Shown here one piece after another: positions 24,667 through 32,870 of a stretch of 64,000 nt of DNA. The DNA lies in the NCBI RefSeq assembly GCF_028368995.1, contig NZ_JAQNDL010000001.1, forward strand, positions 1,116,001 to 1,180,000. Direction: 5' to 3'. The translations under genes and the position numbers were made by a program. Every line of letters starts with the position of its first letter. Positions within the stretch are counted from its first letter, which is position 1. The notes under the pieces were generated by a model. The model saw only the letters and a program-made list of their open reading frames with translations, was not told where the DNA came from and ran no database searches. Source of the DNA: Nannocystis bainbridge. GTDB lineage: Bacteria; Myxococcota_A; Polyangia; Nannocystales; Nannocystaceae.

Positions 24667-25230
24667 TTAGCCTCCAGGACCTCCTGGCGCTCCCGACCTG
24701 TCCGAAGGGTCATTCGCGGACGGTAACCGGAACAGCGCCTGGTGCAGCCGCTTGCACAGCAAGCAGTAGCCGTTCTTGTCCCACCACAGCACCTTGAGGC
24801 GGTTCGAGCGCCGGTTCGTGAACATGAACAGCGCGCCGCTCCGCGGGTCTTCGCCGAGCATCTGCTTCGCCGCCGCGGCGAGTCCATCGAAGCTGCGCCG
24901 CATGTCGAGGGGCTGCGTGCAGACGAAGATCCGCACCGACGTCGGGATCATCGGCGCGCCTCCAGCACGTCGAGCACGCGCGAGCGCGAGCGCCTCGGCC
25001 TCCACGCGACCTCGTACCTGGACGTGCACGCCGCCGACGTCGAGCTCGATCACGCCGGCGTCGGCAGCCGGCGCTGCGAGCTGCTCCGTCGCGCCCGCGC
25101 TCGCCAGCTTCGACTTCCACCACGTCAGCGTCCGCTGGTTGACGCCGGCCTTCGCCGCGTAGGCCCTGCTCGACAGGCCGCTCGACTTCCACGCGTCCAC
25201 GTGGGCTCGCCAGCGCTCTTGCGTCGTCAT
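24667..25230 (-). pseudogene. IS66 TnpA and TnpB fused in frame
   Basis: TnpA begins at ATG 25230 (MTTQERWRAHVDAWKSSGLS, then AYAAKAGVNQRTLTWWKSKL), the helix-turn-helix of IS66 TnpA. Near 24975 one base is missing, so the normal ending RVLDVLEARR and stop are read through in another frame and the chain runs straight into TnpB (MIPTSVRIFVCTQPLDMRRS, SGALFMFTNRRSNRLKVLWW, GYCLLCKRLHQALFRLP). TnpB normally has about 115 residues; here it breaks off after about 77 and ends in a Gly/Pro-rich tail. Both proteins help the TnpC transposase of this family. Confidence 0.8.
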
Positions 25231-25490
25231 AGGCCCCACTTCCTGCGCCAGAGCTCCACCCGCTCGCGGATCCTCCTCGGCCTGAAGTCGAGCCGCACCG
25301 TATCGCCGACCTCGGTGACATCGAGCCAGAACGAATCCGAGACCAGCAGCGTGAACCTACCGCGCCTCGGCATCTCCGGCCCCACAAGCAGCACCCCGCG
25401 ATTCTTGCTCGGCTTGAACCGAGCGGGGCTCTTGACGGGGCCCTCGTCGTCGAGGATTCCGGCGACGACCGCGCCCATATCGGGCGGCAT
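25227..25490 (-). CDS. small protein coupled to IS66 tnpA
   Basis: 87 residues from ATG 25490 (MPPDMGAVVAGILDDEGPVK). The core reads NRGVLLVGPEMPRRGRFTLL and VTEVGDTVRLDFRPRRIRER. The stop TGA overlaps tnpA's ATG as ATGA (25227-25230), so it is translated as part of the element's operon. A clearly related piece (GALLVGPEVPRRGRFT) occurs at about 56215, also in a truncated setting. The open frame extends upstream to 25901, but that part lies antisense to small plus-strand genes and looks like shadow. I take it as an accessory gene of this IS66 lineage; function unknown. Confidence 0.55.
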   Translation of the reverse strand: MPPDMGAVVAGILDDEGPVKSPARFKPSKNRGVLLVGPEMPRRGRFTLLVSDSFWLDVTEVGDTVRLDFRPRRIRERVELWRRKWGL

Positions 25491-25506
25491 GCCGGTCGCG
25501 GGTGCC

Positions 25507-25614
25507 CGCGAGAACAAGAAGCTCTTGGCGGAACTACTTGGTGGTGAGGATGCTGCTGACTTGGTGGGAATCTTCGCCAGGTCGTTCTTGTCGACCCTGA
25601 AAGGGGGAAAGTGA
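25507..25614 (+). pseudogene. C-terminal fragment of an unidentified protein
   Basis: The plus frame reads RENKKLLAELLGGEDAADLV and then GIFARSFLSTLKGGK with stop at 25614. This looks like a real protein end, but upstream the frame lies antisense to the IS66 relic and loses coding character. I read it as a gene cut off by the IS66 insertion. Family unknown. Confidence 0.35.
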
Positions 25615-25618
25615 ATCC

Positions 25619-25850
25619 ATGAAAGACAATGACCTCGAAAATGCAATCCATGAGATCGGGAATACCATGCGCTCTTTTCCGGTGCGCACTGATGGAGCAG
25701 ACCTCCAAGAGCCACGATCCCGAAAAGCCCCTCTCTCTCGAGGATTGCGGGCGCGCGCTTAGGGACCTGGGGCAGATCCAGGATGCATGCTTTCACTTGG
25801 AGTTCGTGCGACACCAGATGCTCCGCGCGATCGAGGAGGATAAACGATAG
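25619..25850 (+). CDS. small ORF pair, possibly one gene with a frameshift
   Basis: ATG 25619, after GGGGAAAGTGAATCC, begins MKDNDLENAIHEIGNTMRSF, which reads like real protein for about 22 residues. From ATG 25692 another frame gives MEQTSKSHDPEKPLSLEDCG, then DLGQIQDACFHLEFVRHQML, ending at 25850 (52 residues). Either they are two overlapping small genes, the first damaged, or one gene with a base change near 25690. No known motif. A terminator follows at 25900. Confidence 0.45.
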
Positions 25851-25899
25851 GGCCGCGGTAGACCCTTGAAGGATTCCCAACGGAATCCGTAGGAAATGC

Positions 25900-25929
25900 A
25901 AAGCCCCCAGGTTGATCCCCGGGGGCTTT
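25900..25929. terminator. bidirectional intrinsic terminator
   Basis: AAAGCCCCC (25900-25908) and GGGGGCTTT (25921-25929) form a perfect 9-bp stem around a 12-nt loop. It lies between the convergent genes ending at 25850 and 25951, with A-tract and T-tract on either side, as expected for a terminator that works in both directions. Confidence 0.85.
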
Positions 25930-25950
25930 GTCGTTCGCGCATGTGTACGG

Positions 25951-26286
25951 CTACGCGAGTTTGAGGAAACCGGACTCGCGCGGGCTCTCGAAGACCATGA
26001 CCCGGGCTTCCTCGAGCGGAATAATCCAGACGATGATCTGTCCGGCCTCGTAGCCCTCGCGCAGACGATCTGGGTCGCAGCAGGCCGGGAGCCAGCCGAG
26101 AAAGGGCGGCAGGTGTTCGGCCACTTGGTTCGAGATGTGGTAGATCCCGCGGAAGTCCCTCGCGGCCGCGTCCAGCACGGTCGCGTCGGTGGTCTTGAGG
26201 GCGAGGCTCAAGCGCTCGAAGAAGTCCACGGGGGACCCTACAGGGCGCGGCGGCATGTCCTCGACGTCCATGTCGACCGCGATCAC
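25951..26286 (-). CDS. hypothetical protein, coupled to the upstream gene
   Basis: 111 residues (MIAVDMDVEDMPPRPVGSPV, VDFFERLSLALKTTDATVLD, EAGQIIVWIIPLEEARVMVF). Alpha/beta pattern, acidic, no signal peptide or membrane segment. Its ATG overlaps the stop of the upstream gene (26283-26286), so the two proteins are made together and probably interact. It ends near the shared terminator at 25900. Not recognised. The small-pair layout resembles toxin-antitoxin or phage-defence pairs, but no motif supports a specific claim. Confidence 0.7.
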   Translation of the reverse strand: MIAVDMDVEDMPPRPVGSPVDFFERLSLALKTTDATVLDAAARDFRGIYHISNQVAEHLPPFLGWLPACCDPDRLREGYEAGQIIVWIIPLEEARVMVFESPRESGFLKLA

Positions 26287-26732
26287 AAGTGCCCCCGGGT
26301 CTCGAACTCCTGCAGGTCTCGCAGGAGAGCGACGAGGTGTTCGGCGGTCTCGAGCTCGAGGATCACAAGGCCGACGCCGACGCGGGCCTCGATGCCGAGA
26401 TCGCCGAGCTGCTGGGTCACGAACTGCAGGCGCCTGGGCCGATCCTCATCGTCGAGAGGGTCGCGGACCGGGAACAGCAGGGGGGTGTTGGTGGACCGGG
26501 CGATCGCTCGCAGCTTGGCCACGGAGACGCCGGTGAGCTGTGCGCACTCCTCGACGTTTCGGGTCCGGGCCAGGGCTTGGCGAAGGAGCGCGCCAAGCGC
26601 CGAGGACATGCTCGTGTCCTCGCGCAACAGGAGGATGCGGCCGTCTGGCAGGGGCTGGCGCGGGTTCTGGGCTTCCTGGGGGTGTTGGTCATGATGGTTC
26701 CTCAGCGCGTCGACAAGGTATTGATGACGCAC
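26283..26732 (-). CDS. probable HTH DNA-binding protein
   Basis: 149 residues from 26732, or 108 if ATG 26609 (MSSALGALLRQALARTRNVE) is the start. The segment VEECAQLTGVSVAKLRAIAR has the spacing of a helix-turn-helix, and the C-terminal half (LQFVTQQLGDLGIEARVGVG, LVILELETAEHLVALLRDLQ) is alpha/beta. The gene is coupled by ATGA to the 111-residue gene downstream and is divergent from the HTH/HEPN operon at 26787, with only about 55 bp between them. It may repress its own operon. Family not identified. Confidence 0.65.
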   Translation of the reverse strand: MRHQYLVDALRNHHDQHPQEAQNPRQPLPDGRILLLREDTSMSSALGALLRQALARTRNVEECAQLTGVSVAKLRAIARSTNTPLLFPVRDPLDDEDRPRRLQFVTQQLGDLGIEARVGVGLVILELETAEHLVALLRDLQEFETRGHL

Positions 26733-26786
26733 GAGTCACCCTCGAGGGCCCGGAAATCACAAGCTCCGCGCAGCTAAACTTGGGGC

Positions 26787-27089
26787 GTGTCGGACGACAC
26801 TTCAGGCGCGTCGGGGAGGCCGTGGCGGACGACCGCCGAGATCGCTGAAGCGGTCGGTGTAGATGCATCGACGATCACGAGGTGGGGACGCGAGGGCGTC
26901 ATGCCCAAGTCCACGATCGTTCATGGCGGTCGGAGGGGTCGGAGCGCTCGGTGGCCCCTCCACTCGGTCTCCCAAGCCGCGTGGGTTCAGTCTCTTCTCG
27001 AGAACGGCTTCAGCTTCGAGGAGATCCGTTCCAAGCTCGCCGCCGGAGAGTTCAAGCCATCCTCAGATGGGGGCCAAAAGACAGGCTGA
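26787..27089 (+). CDS. MerR-like HTH regulator
   Basis: 100 residues. RTTAEIAEAVGVDASTITRW followed by GREGVMPKSTIVHGGRRGRS is a MerR-type helix-turn-helix and wing, and a third helix (WVQSLLENGFSFEEIRSKLA) matches the part of MerR that packs on it. There is no long dimer helix, so it is a short stand-alone member. The stop lies 11 bases before the GTG of the HEPN-like gene, whose ribosome site overlaps this stop, so the two form an operon. It probably controls that operon or acts as partner of the HEPN protein. Confidence 0.7.
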   Translation: MSDDTSGASGRPWRTTAEIAEAVGVDASTITRWGREGVMPKSTIVHGGRRGRSARWPLHSVSQAAWVQSLLENGFSFEEIRSKLAAGEFKPSSDGGQKTG

Positions 27090-27100
27090 AGGAGTACGCC

Positions 27101-28048
27101 GTGGCTTTGTTAGACACACTCGAGCGAAAGAAAGCACGTGGACTGATCGTGGAACCCCTTTCACCATTCGATCTCGCCGCACGCACCGCGGTGGTGTTCT
27201 CCATCCGTCGCGCTTTCAAGGAACTTGAGCTGTTCCAAGAGTACGAAGACATTGTCGAGGATATTCGGCTCGACATCGTGGAGCACGTGTTCCATGGAGA
27301 GCATCCACCCGGGCCCAACATTGACAAGTTTAGGCGGCAGATCGAGGCGGACCGCCCACCTCGTGGAATAGCGAATACCCTCGCATATATCCTCGATGCC
27401 AAAGAGGATCTTGCCGCGCTTGACGCCACAGCGGTCGTGCTCCGCCACATGGTTCGGATTGTGGAAGATGGGCGTGGCTCTCAAGCATTGAATGAACGGT
27501 TTGCAACCGGAATCTCCAACGTCAACGGCCATCTGGCGGAGCGAAATATTGGCTACCAGTTCGACGGAGGCGAGCTGATCCGGTCCTCGGAGCCGGTCTT
27601 GTTCAAAGATGTGATGGAGCCATGCCTTCATGTCTTAATTCGTTACGAGATCTTCCGAGACACCGAGCGGGAATTTCGCAAGGCCCTCAATTCTTGGAAG
27701 AAGAAGGACTACAAGCAGGCCGTGCATCACTCTGCCGAAGCCCTTGAAGGGATGCTTCGAGTCCTGGTCAAGGAGATCTTGCCCGCAAAGCACTCCGCTT
27801 CTCTTCAGACCAATGCGAGCGTGGACATCCTCAACCAGAAGAAACTCTGGGCGCCGCAGCACGGGGAGATCATGAAGAAGCTCCATGCGCTTCGAGGCGA
27901 TCGTGGGGCGCACAGCGAGGCCACCAAGCCGGAAGAGGGGCGCGCGACTGAGAAGGACGCAGAGGCCACGGTGTATCTCTCCGCGAGCCTGCTGGTGCTG
28001 ATCGCCCGTGCTTACGAAGATCACGTTTGGAAGGGGGCGGCCTCGTAG
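27101..28048 (+). CDS. HEPN/Abi-C-like protein, putative defence effector
   Basis: 315 residues. The start is GTG 27101 because AAGGAG (27089-27094) is 6 bases upstream; the longer open frame has no good start. The N-terminal two-thirds is helical without a known match. The C-terminal domain (about 190-305) reads KKDYKQAVHHSAEALEGMLR, and near its end R265 and H271 in RGDRGAHSE form the R-x5-H pattern of HEPN domains. It resembles the C-terminal domain of abortive-infection proteins, where this motif follows a helix ending in LHALRGDRG. Lower GC than the genome average suggests transfer. It is in an operon with the HTH gene upstream and the gene at 28168 downstream. Confidence 0.7.
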   Translation: MALLDTLERKKARGLIVEPLSPFDLAARTAVVFSIRRAFKELELFQEYEDIVEDIRLDIVEHVFHGEHPPGPNIDKFRRQIEADRPPRGIANTLAYILDAKEDLAALDATAVVLRHMVRIVEDGRGSQALNERFATGISNVNGHLAERNIGYQFDGGELIRSSEPVLFKDVMEPCLHVLIRYEIFRDTEREFRKALNSWKKKDYKQAVHHSAEALEGMLRVLVKEILPAKHSASLQTNASVDILNQKKLWAPQHGEIMKKLHALRGDRGAHSEATKPEEGRATEKDAEATVYLSASLLVLIARAYEDHVWKGAAS

Positions 28049-28167
28049 TGATCCTATTCACCTCCAGGATCGACCTCGTCCTCGTGGCCTTCCTGGCCCT
28101 CTACGGGGGTCAAGCGACCGACCCTTGCGTGACGGAAAACTCAACCTGAGCCGGAAATCCATCGGGC

Positions 28168-28974
28168 ATGAATGACGACATTCGCCAGACCAAGGCTGCG
28201 ATCCAGATCGTCGACGCTGCGTCGTCGCTAAGCCCCCTCAAATTCATCGAGGGTGTGGCGACGTTCTTCGGCCTCGAAGGCAACGCATCGCGGATGGAGA
28301 AGCTATGCGCCCACGAGTACGAGGAGTTCGTGTTCGAGGAGATTTTGTTCGCCAAGAACAATGTAGCTCGGGTGGCCAACCGAGTCTCCGCCATGGAGCC
28401 CAGGATCCATCGTCACGAATGGACCCTGGAGGAGATCCAGAAGGCGCTCCAGGACTCTGACCGTCGAACAGCGAAGCTCCAGGCCACCCTCGAAGAGTGG
28501 CAAACCCGACTCGGGCACCTTGGGGCGAGTCCAAGCGACCTTGTTGCGCTGTTCCGGGCCGGGTTCGACGTCTGGCGGCAGAGCTCGGACGCGAAGAAGC
28601 GCAAGCTCCTGGGCAACGCTCTGCGGAACGCCTTTGACCCCAAACAGTATGAGGAGGGGTTGACACTGCGGCTCTTGGGCATTCTGTCGGAGCTTACGTA
28701 TGGGGACATCCGGACTTTAATAGACATGGGCCCCAATCTCGAGTTCCGCAAGCAACCGTATCGATTTAGGAGCGAGAACATGCCTCCGGTGAACATGGGG
28801 TTGCCCGATAGCCTGGAACACGATCATGCCGTTCGCTTGATCTCTCGTCGCCTTGCCATCGAAACCGACTTCGGCATATCCGATACCCGAGGCAGGTGTA
28901 TCCCCACACAACTCGGCCTTCGGCTCCTCGCTCTCGTTGAAGCGCAGGCCGAGGCCGAAGAACCGGTTACGTGA
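28168..28974 (+). CDS. hypothetical helical protein
   Basis: 268 residues. N-terminal amphipathic helices (DIRQTKAAIQIVDAASSLSP, LKFIEGVATFFGLEGNASRM), a coiled-coil-like middle (LEEIQKALQDSDRRTAKLQA) and a C-terminal alpha/beta part rich in Arg (HAVRLISRRLAIETDFGISD) that could be a winged helix (TQLGLRLLALVEAQAE). No signal peptide. It follows the HEPN-like gene by 119 bp in the same direction and ends at a strong terminator at 29000, so it may be the last gene of that operon. Family not recognised; its coding character is clear. Confidence 0.7.
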   Translation: MNDDIRQTKAAIQIVDAASSLSPLKFIEGVATFFGLEGNASRMEKLCAHEYEEFVFEEILFAKNNVARVANRVSAMEPRIHRHEWTLEEIQKALQDSDRRTAKLQATLEEWQTRLGHLGASPSDLVALFRAGFDVWRQSSDAKKRKLLGNALRNAFDPKQYEEGLTLRLLGILSELTYGDIRTLIDMGPNLEFRKQPYRFRSENMPPVNMGLPDSLEHDHAVRLISRRLAIETDFGISDTRGRCIPTQLGLRLLALVEAQAEAEEPVT

Positions 28975-28999
28975 GCTGGGACGAAGCTCGACACCACGA

Positions 29000-29035
29000 A
29001 GCCCGCCTCCGGACTACCGAAGGCGGGCTCCTGTT
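29000..29035 (+). terminator. intrinsic terminator after the HTH/HEPN operon
   Basis: AGCCCGCCT (29000-29008) and AGGCGGGCT (29021-29029) form a perfect 9-bp stem with a 12-nt loop, followed by CCTGTTTGTCC. It lies 26 bases after the stop of the gene at 28168-28974. Confidence 0.85.
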
Positions 29036-29218
29036 TGTCCAGCCAGATTTACTTAACCAAAACTTAACCCGAACCGGGGTTCGGAGGGTCACCTGGGGGC
29101 ATGTGGAGGCAAGACCCCATCCTCTCGGAACCCCTCGGAGAGCAGGTTCTCGATCGTTCTGAGTTTGGCTTGGATTTCGAGAGGGTGGCCGGCGGGTCAG
29201 AACTTGTTCCACTCAATA
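29036..29218. other. intergenic stretch before the IS element
   Basis: About 180 bp between terminator and IS end. No gene-like frame; AT-richer parts such as TTACTTAACCAAAACTTAAC are present. Nothing else is seen. Confidence 0.4.
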
Positions 29219-30564
29219 CTAGCAGGACGCTGAAGAAAGACTCGAGCGCTCGAATCTGAGCCGGTCGCCGCGTCCAACACGCCTGTCCGAGAAGACTTGT
29301 TGGGCCGGCCGCCTCCCCGCGGGAGGCCTGCCGCCCTCTGCGGGCCCGGGGTTCGACCCCGGACCCGCGGGGCCTCACGCGATTGGCAGCAGCAGCTTCG
29401 CCATCCGGAGCAGGTTGTAGGCGGCGCCGACGAGGAGCGACGCCATCTCGTTCCGCTGCTTGCCGCGGAATCGGGTCTTGCGGAAGTTAGCGACCGTCTT
29501 TTCCCAGCCGAAGACTTCTTCGATTCGCTTCCGGAAGCGCTGACTGTTCAGGTAACCGTCGTGACGCGAGGTGCGGCCATCGATCGCCGACCCACCACTG
29601 CGGCCCGTGTTCATGGCGACGTGCGGCGTCACGCCGATCCTGCGGCAGCCCTCGACGAAGTCGCGCGTGTCGTAGCCCTTGTCGGCGGCGACGGTGCGCC
29701 GGCTTCGCGTCGGATCGTTGCGCTCGAGCATCATGTACGCGGCCTCGACCTCGGCGCGGCCATGGGCGTGGGTGATGCACATGTCGACGATGAGCCCGTT
29801 GCGGTTCTCCATCAGCACGTGCTGGGCATACGACAGCTTGGCCTCCTTGCCGTTGCCCTTGCGCGCCAGCCTGGCCTCCGGGTCGGTCGTCGACGCGTGC
29901 GTCTCGTTGCCCCGCTTCTCGCCATGGAAGTCGATCGTGGGGTTCTTCGCGTCGCCGACAGGCGGCTTCTCCTCGACAGGCTCGTCCTTGCGCTTGAAGC
30001 TCTTGAGCGAGGCCCACGCCTCGATCAGCGTGCCGTCGACCGAGAAATGCTCGCTGCTCATCAGACCGGCGGCCTTGGCCTGGCCGACGACCAGCGCGAA
30101 GAACTGACGGGCGGCGTCGTGGTCCATGAGACGCTCGCGGTTCTTCGTGAACGTCGTCGGATGGAACGCGTCCTCGGTCATGTCCATGTCGAGGAACCAG
30201 CGGAACAGGATGTTGTAGTCGAGCTGCTCGCAGAACATCCGATCACTTCGCACGGAGTACAGGGCCATGAGCAGCGTCGCCTTGAGCAGCGACTCCGGCG
30301 GGATCGACGGCCGTCCGATCTTCGCGTACATGCCCTCGAACACAGGCACGAGGTCCTTCAGCGCCGCGTCGACGAGCTTCTTCACTGCGCGCAGCGGGTG
30401 CCGCTCAGGGATCCTCGACTCGGTCGAGATCAAGCAGATCATGCTGGACTGAGGGGCCTTGGTGCCGCGCATACGACCAATGTACGAAATCGCGCACGCA
30501 AGGCAACGCCCTCAGTTCCGTCCCGCGCGTGTGGTTACGCCGTCCTTTTTCAGCACCCTGCTAG
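29219..30564 (-). mobile_element. IS5-type insertion sequence, 1346 bp with CTAG-bounded ends
   Basis: The left end CTAGCAGGACGCTGAAGAAA (from 29219) and the reverse complement of the right end (30545-30564, CTAGCAGGGTGCTGAAAAAG) match at about 16 of 20 positions. Both ends carry CTAG, which as a palindrome may be the duplicated 4-bp target. A single complete transposase lies inside. This looks like an intact and fairly young copy; a 100-bp piece of a relative lies at 23438-23537. Confidence 0.8.
29375..30472 (-). CDS. IS5/IS1182-type DDE transposase
   Basis: 365 residues. The N-terminal DUF772-like part reads HPLRAVKKLVDAALKDLVPV and LLKATLLMALYSVRSDRMFC. The catalytic acidic residues are visible: Asp in FSVDGTLIEAW, Asp in VAADKGYD, and Glu in RFRKRIEEVFGWEK. 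A charged insertion lies between the first two (KSFKRKDEPVEEKPPVGDAK). The frame is intact from end to end and fits the 1346-bp element with short flanks, so the protein is probably active. Confidence 0.92.
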   Translation of the reverse strand: MRGTKAPQSSMICLISTESRIPERHPLRAVKKLVDAALKDLVPVFEGMYAKIGRPSIPPESLLKATLLMALYSVRSDRMFCEQLDYNILFRWFLDMDMTEDAFHPTTFTKNRERLMDHDAARQFFALVVGQAKAAGLMSSEHFSVDGTLIEAWASLKSFKRKDEPVEEKPPVGDAKNPTIDFHGEKRGNETHASTTDPEARLARKGNGKEAKLSYAQHVLMENRNGLIVDMCITHAHGRAEVEAAYMMLERNDPTRSRRTVAADKGYDTRDFVEGCRRIGVTPHVAMNTGRSGGSAIDGRTSRHDGYLNSQRFRKRIEEVFGWEKTVANFRKTRFRGKQRNEMASLLVGAAYNLLRMAKLLLPIA

Positions 30565-30900
30565 TTCTCTCGCGGCCTGTCGCGGCGCTCTCGCCTGCCC
30601 GGCAACGACCTGAAGCGGCGTGGAGGCGATGGCGCGGCCGAGCTCTGCCACGCTGGCAGCGCGGCGGTGAGCTACGCCCATGACGGCCTGAGCCTGATCG
30701 GTACCGTCGTCGCGGCTCCGATGAGTGAGGTGTGCGGGCAGAAGCTCGTCGTCGTGGTCACCTTCGCCGCCGACGCACCCGACTTCGCATTCGTCAGCCT
30801 CAGATCCGGGCGACACCAGCACCGGTCCGTGACCGGTACTGCGCCGAGCATGACGAGCGCAGGGCTGATGACGATTCGCCGCAGCATGGTCGGCGAGCGC
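30565..30900. other. gap without a confident gene, possible IS-truncated ORF
   Basis: On the minus strand, 13 bp after the MepA-like gene, a frame starts MLRRIVISPALVMLGAVPVT, which looks like a signal peptide, but coding character then slips between frames toward the IS end at 30564. It could be a small secreted protein cut by the IS insertion. Evidence is too weak to call a gene. Confidence 0.35.
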
Positions 30901-32148
30901 TCAGGGCTCGTCTTCGCCGGTCTCGCTGTCGACGCCGCGCATGGAGAGCAGCCACGCCTCCCGGCGTGCGCGGGCGCCGTCGCGCGAGTCCTTGGAGCTC
31001 GGGCGGGGTTCGACCCATCCGCGTCGCTCGAGGGTCTCGGCGCGGCCGGGTCGACAGAGGGCCTCGTTCGGACCGCAGAGGAGGCGGACGTGGATGTGGC
31101 CCTTGTGGCCGCGCGCGTGCTGGATGATGGACTCCCACTTCTTGCCCTTGCGCGGCCAGTGGATGATGGGCGCCAGCTCGTCGGGGGTCTTGCCGTCCCA
31201 GCGCGCGGCCCAGTAGAGGTGCTCTTGCAGGCGCTCGTCGAGGAAGATGACCGAGACCTGGCCGGTGTCGAGGAAGGCCTTGATCAGCTCCCAGAGGGCC
31301 GGCCAGTCGACGGCCTCGGCGGTCGGGTAGGTCTCGAGCGGGATGGTCGGCAACAGCGGCAGACGAACGTCGATGTCGAGGCCGGTGCGGTGCGATTTGT
31401 GCGGCCTGAATTTGCCGCCCTTGCGGCGGCTGACGGTGCCGACGAAGACCTCGCCGTCGTAGCCGCTGTCGACCCGGAGGCGCGTGAAAGCCTCGATCAT
31501 CGTCGCTAGGGTGTGCGAGCTGGCCCACATCTCGTCCTTCTTGCCGCGCTTCCACAGCGGCGAGAGCGGGACGAGGATCCCGCGGATCAGCCGTCCGCCC
31601 GACGGATAGCCGCGACTCACGGCGTCCTTGCGAAATTCGAGCGGCGGCGGGGGCTCGCCGCGGCGACAATGGACAGTCCGCGGGGCGCCGGGATCGATCC
31701 AGATCGCCAGGGTCATCCCGGGCTCGAGCGTGTCGGTCTTCTTCCAATTCCAGGCCCGGAGGTCGTCGAGGTTGACGCGGTGACGGATCGCCACCTCGCC
31801 CCAGTCATCACCCGGCTCGGCGGTGTACATGATCCGCTCCCGCGGCGGCGGCACCCGGTCGGTGAGCACCTTAAGCCGATTGCCCGAGCGCACGCGGGCC
31901 CGCACGCCCTCGAGCTCGTTCCACTCGACCAGCGCCTCACGGGTCACGCCGTAGCGGACGCCGATCTGCCACAGGGTCTCGCGCGGCCGGACGACATGGT
32001 CGATCCACTCGGGCTCCTCAAGGAACCTGGTCTGCTCGAGCAAGCGGACGCACGCCGGATCGCCGGCGACCGTGGCGGTCACGGGCGCGTCCGGATTGGC
32101 GCCCCCGACCACGATGAGGGCCAGCAGGGCGGTGAGAGCCCCCGACAT
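30901..32148 (-). CDS. LysM-containing MepA-type murein endopeptidase
   Basis: 415 residues from ATG 32148, which gives a clean signal peptide (MSGALTALLALIVVGG). Two LysM modules bind peptidoglycan: HVVRPRETLWQIGVRYGVTR (about residues 50-95) and YTAEPGDDWGEVAIRHRVNL (about 105-150). The C-terminal domain is of the penicillin-insensitive endopeptidase M74 type, with metal ligands in HKSHRTGLDIDVR and GHKGHIHVRL. Such enzymes cut D-Ala-meso-DAP crosslinks in the periplasm. In myxobacteria it could serve wall remodelling, sporulation or prey lysis. It is a lone gene between an IS element and an RCC1 relic. Fusion of LysM to M74 is less common than the bare enzyme. Confidence 0.88.
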   Translation of the reverse strand: MSGALTALLALIVVGGANPDAPVTATVAGDPACVRLLEQTRFLEEPEWIDHVVRPRETLWQIGVRYGVTREALVEWNELEGVRARVRSGNRLKVLTDRVPPPRERIMYTAEPGDDWGEVAIRHRVNLDDLRAWNWKKTDTLEPGMTLAIWIDPGAPRTVHCRRGEPPPPLEFRKDAVSRGYPSGGRLIRGILVPLSPLWKRGKKDEMWASSHTLATMIEAFTRLRVDSGYDGEVFVGTVSRRKGGKFRPHKSHRTGLDIDVRLPLLPTIPLETYPTAEAVDWPALWELIKAFLDTGQVSVIFLDERLQEHLYWAARWDGKTPDELAPIIHWPRKGKKWESIIQHARGHKGHIHVRLLCGPNEALCRPGRAETLERRGWVEPRPSSKDSRDGARARREAWLLSMRGVDSETGEDEP

Positions 32149-32199
32149 TCCAGACGGCACGTTAGCCCCGATCGCGGCGCGCAGCAAAATTTGTGCGGC

Positions 32200-32870
32200 G
32201 CCGCGGCGGACGCCGCGAACGACTCACGATCGCAGGCGAGGAGCGGCGCGCGCGGCTGTCGGTCACCGGCGGCGGTACGTTCCGGCACCCTCGACGCGTC
32301 GGTAAGCGCAGCGACTGGCGCACCGCGATCGATGCCGCACGTGGTCGATCCGCCAGCGGCGACGTCCGTCCGCCCGGCGTTCTTGCCGACGCGGACCGGT
32401 TCGTCTCGATCCGTGGTCGTTCCGTCGCCGAGTTGGCGCAGGCCGCACGCGTCCCAGCGGCTCACCTCGATCGCGCTCCAGTCGCGGCGCGGATTGGCGA
32501 GTTGCGGGGCGGCGGTCGGCTCGCCTGTCGAACGCAGCCGATGTTCGAGGTCGGGGCGACGGGAAGCCGATCAATCCCAAGGAGGCCGCGCCGCGACCGT
32601 TCGTCACGCCCGGGATGCACAAGCTAGCCAGAGGCCCACGCTCACGGACAGCTCACAGCAATTACAAGCTGGCGCCGTTCGGCTGGAATGTGGTCACCAT
32701 CGGCGCCCGCGAAGACGAGGCCGAGACGCCGGCAGCGTCGCCCGCGACGGTGAGCGGCCCGAACGCCCACATTCCGCCCTATGCGCATTATCCGGGTGCG
32801 GCTGCACCTCAGGAGCTGAGCGGCAGATGGGGTCCTCGACGATCGTGATTGCCCCGAAAAAGTGACCAGT
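32200..32870 (-). pseudogene. relic of an RCC1-repeat protein
   Basis: On the minus strand at about 32390-32465 one RCC1-type repeat is readable (CGLRQLGDGTTTDRDEPVRV). Such repeats are normally part of proteins of several hundred residues with WGxNxxGQLGDGT units. Around it other fragments appear in different frames (LCIPGVTNGRGAASLGLIGF, FGPLTVAGDAAGVSASSSRA) with stops between them. I read it as a decayed gene, upstream of the MepA-like gene and on the same strand. Confidence 0.5.

Larger units (their letters stand above)
24667..25490 (-). mobile_element. IS66-family relic (accessory gene, tnpA, tnpB; tnpC absent)
   Basis: Minus-strand order is an 87-residue accessory gene (25490-25227), tnpA (from 25230) and tnpB (from 24951). 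The tnpB end is lost near 24720 and the large tnpC transposase is missing, so the copy cannot move by itself. Fragments of the same element occur at 23300-23450, and a relative of its accessory gene at about 56190. Confidence 0.75.

Noticed and set aside
25491..25901. N-terminal extension of the IS66-linked small protein
   Set aside because: It is antisense to small plus-strand frames that look more like protein and has no ribosome site; the start at 25490 fits better.
30667..31509. Plus-strand open frame of 280 codons
   Set aside because: Mostly antisense to the MepA-like peptidase, which has LysM and metal-binding motifs.
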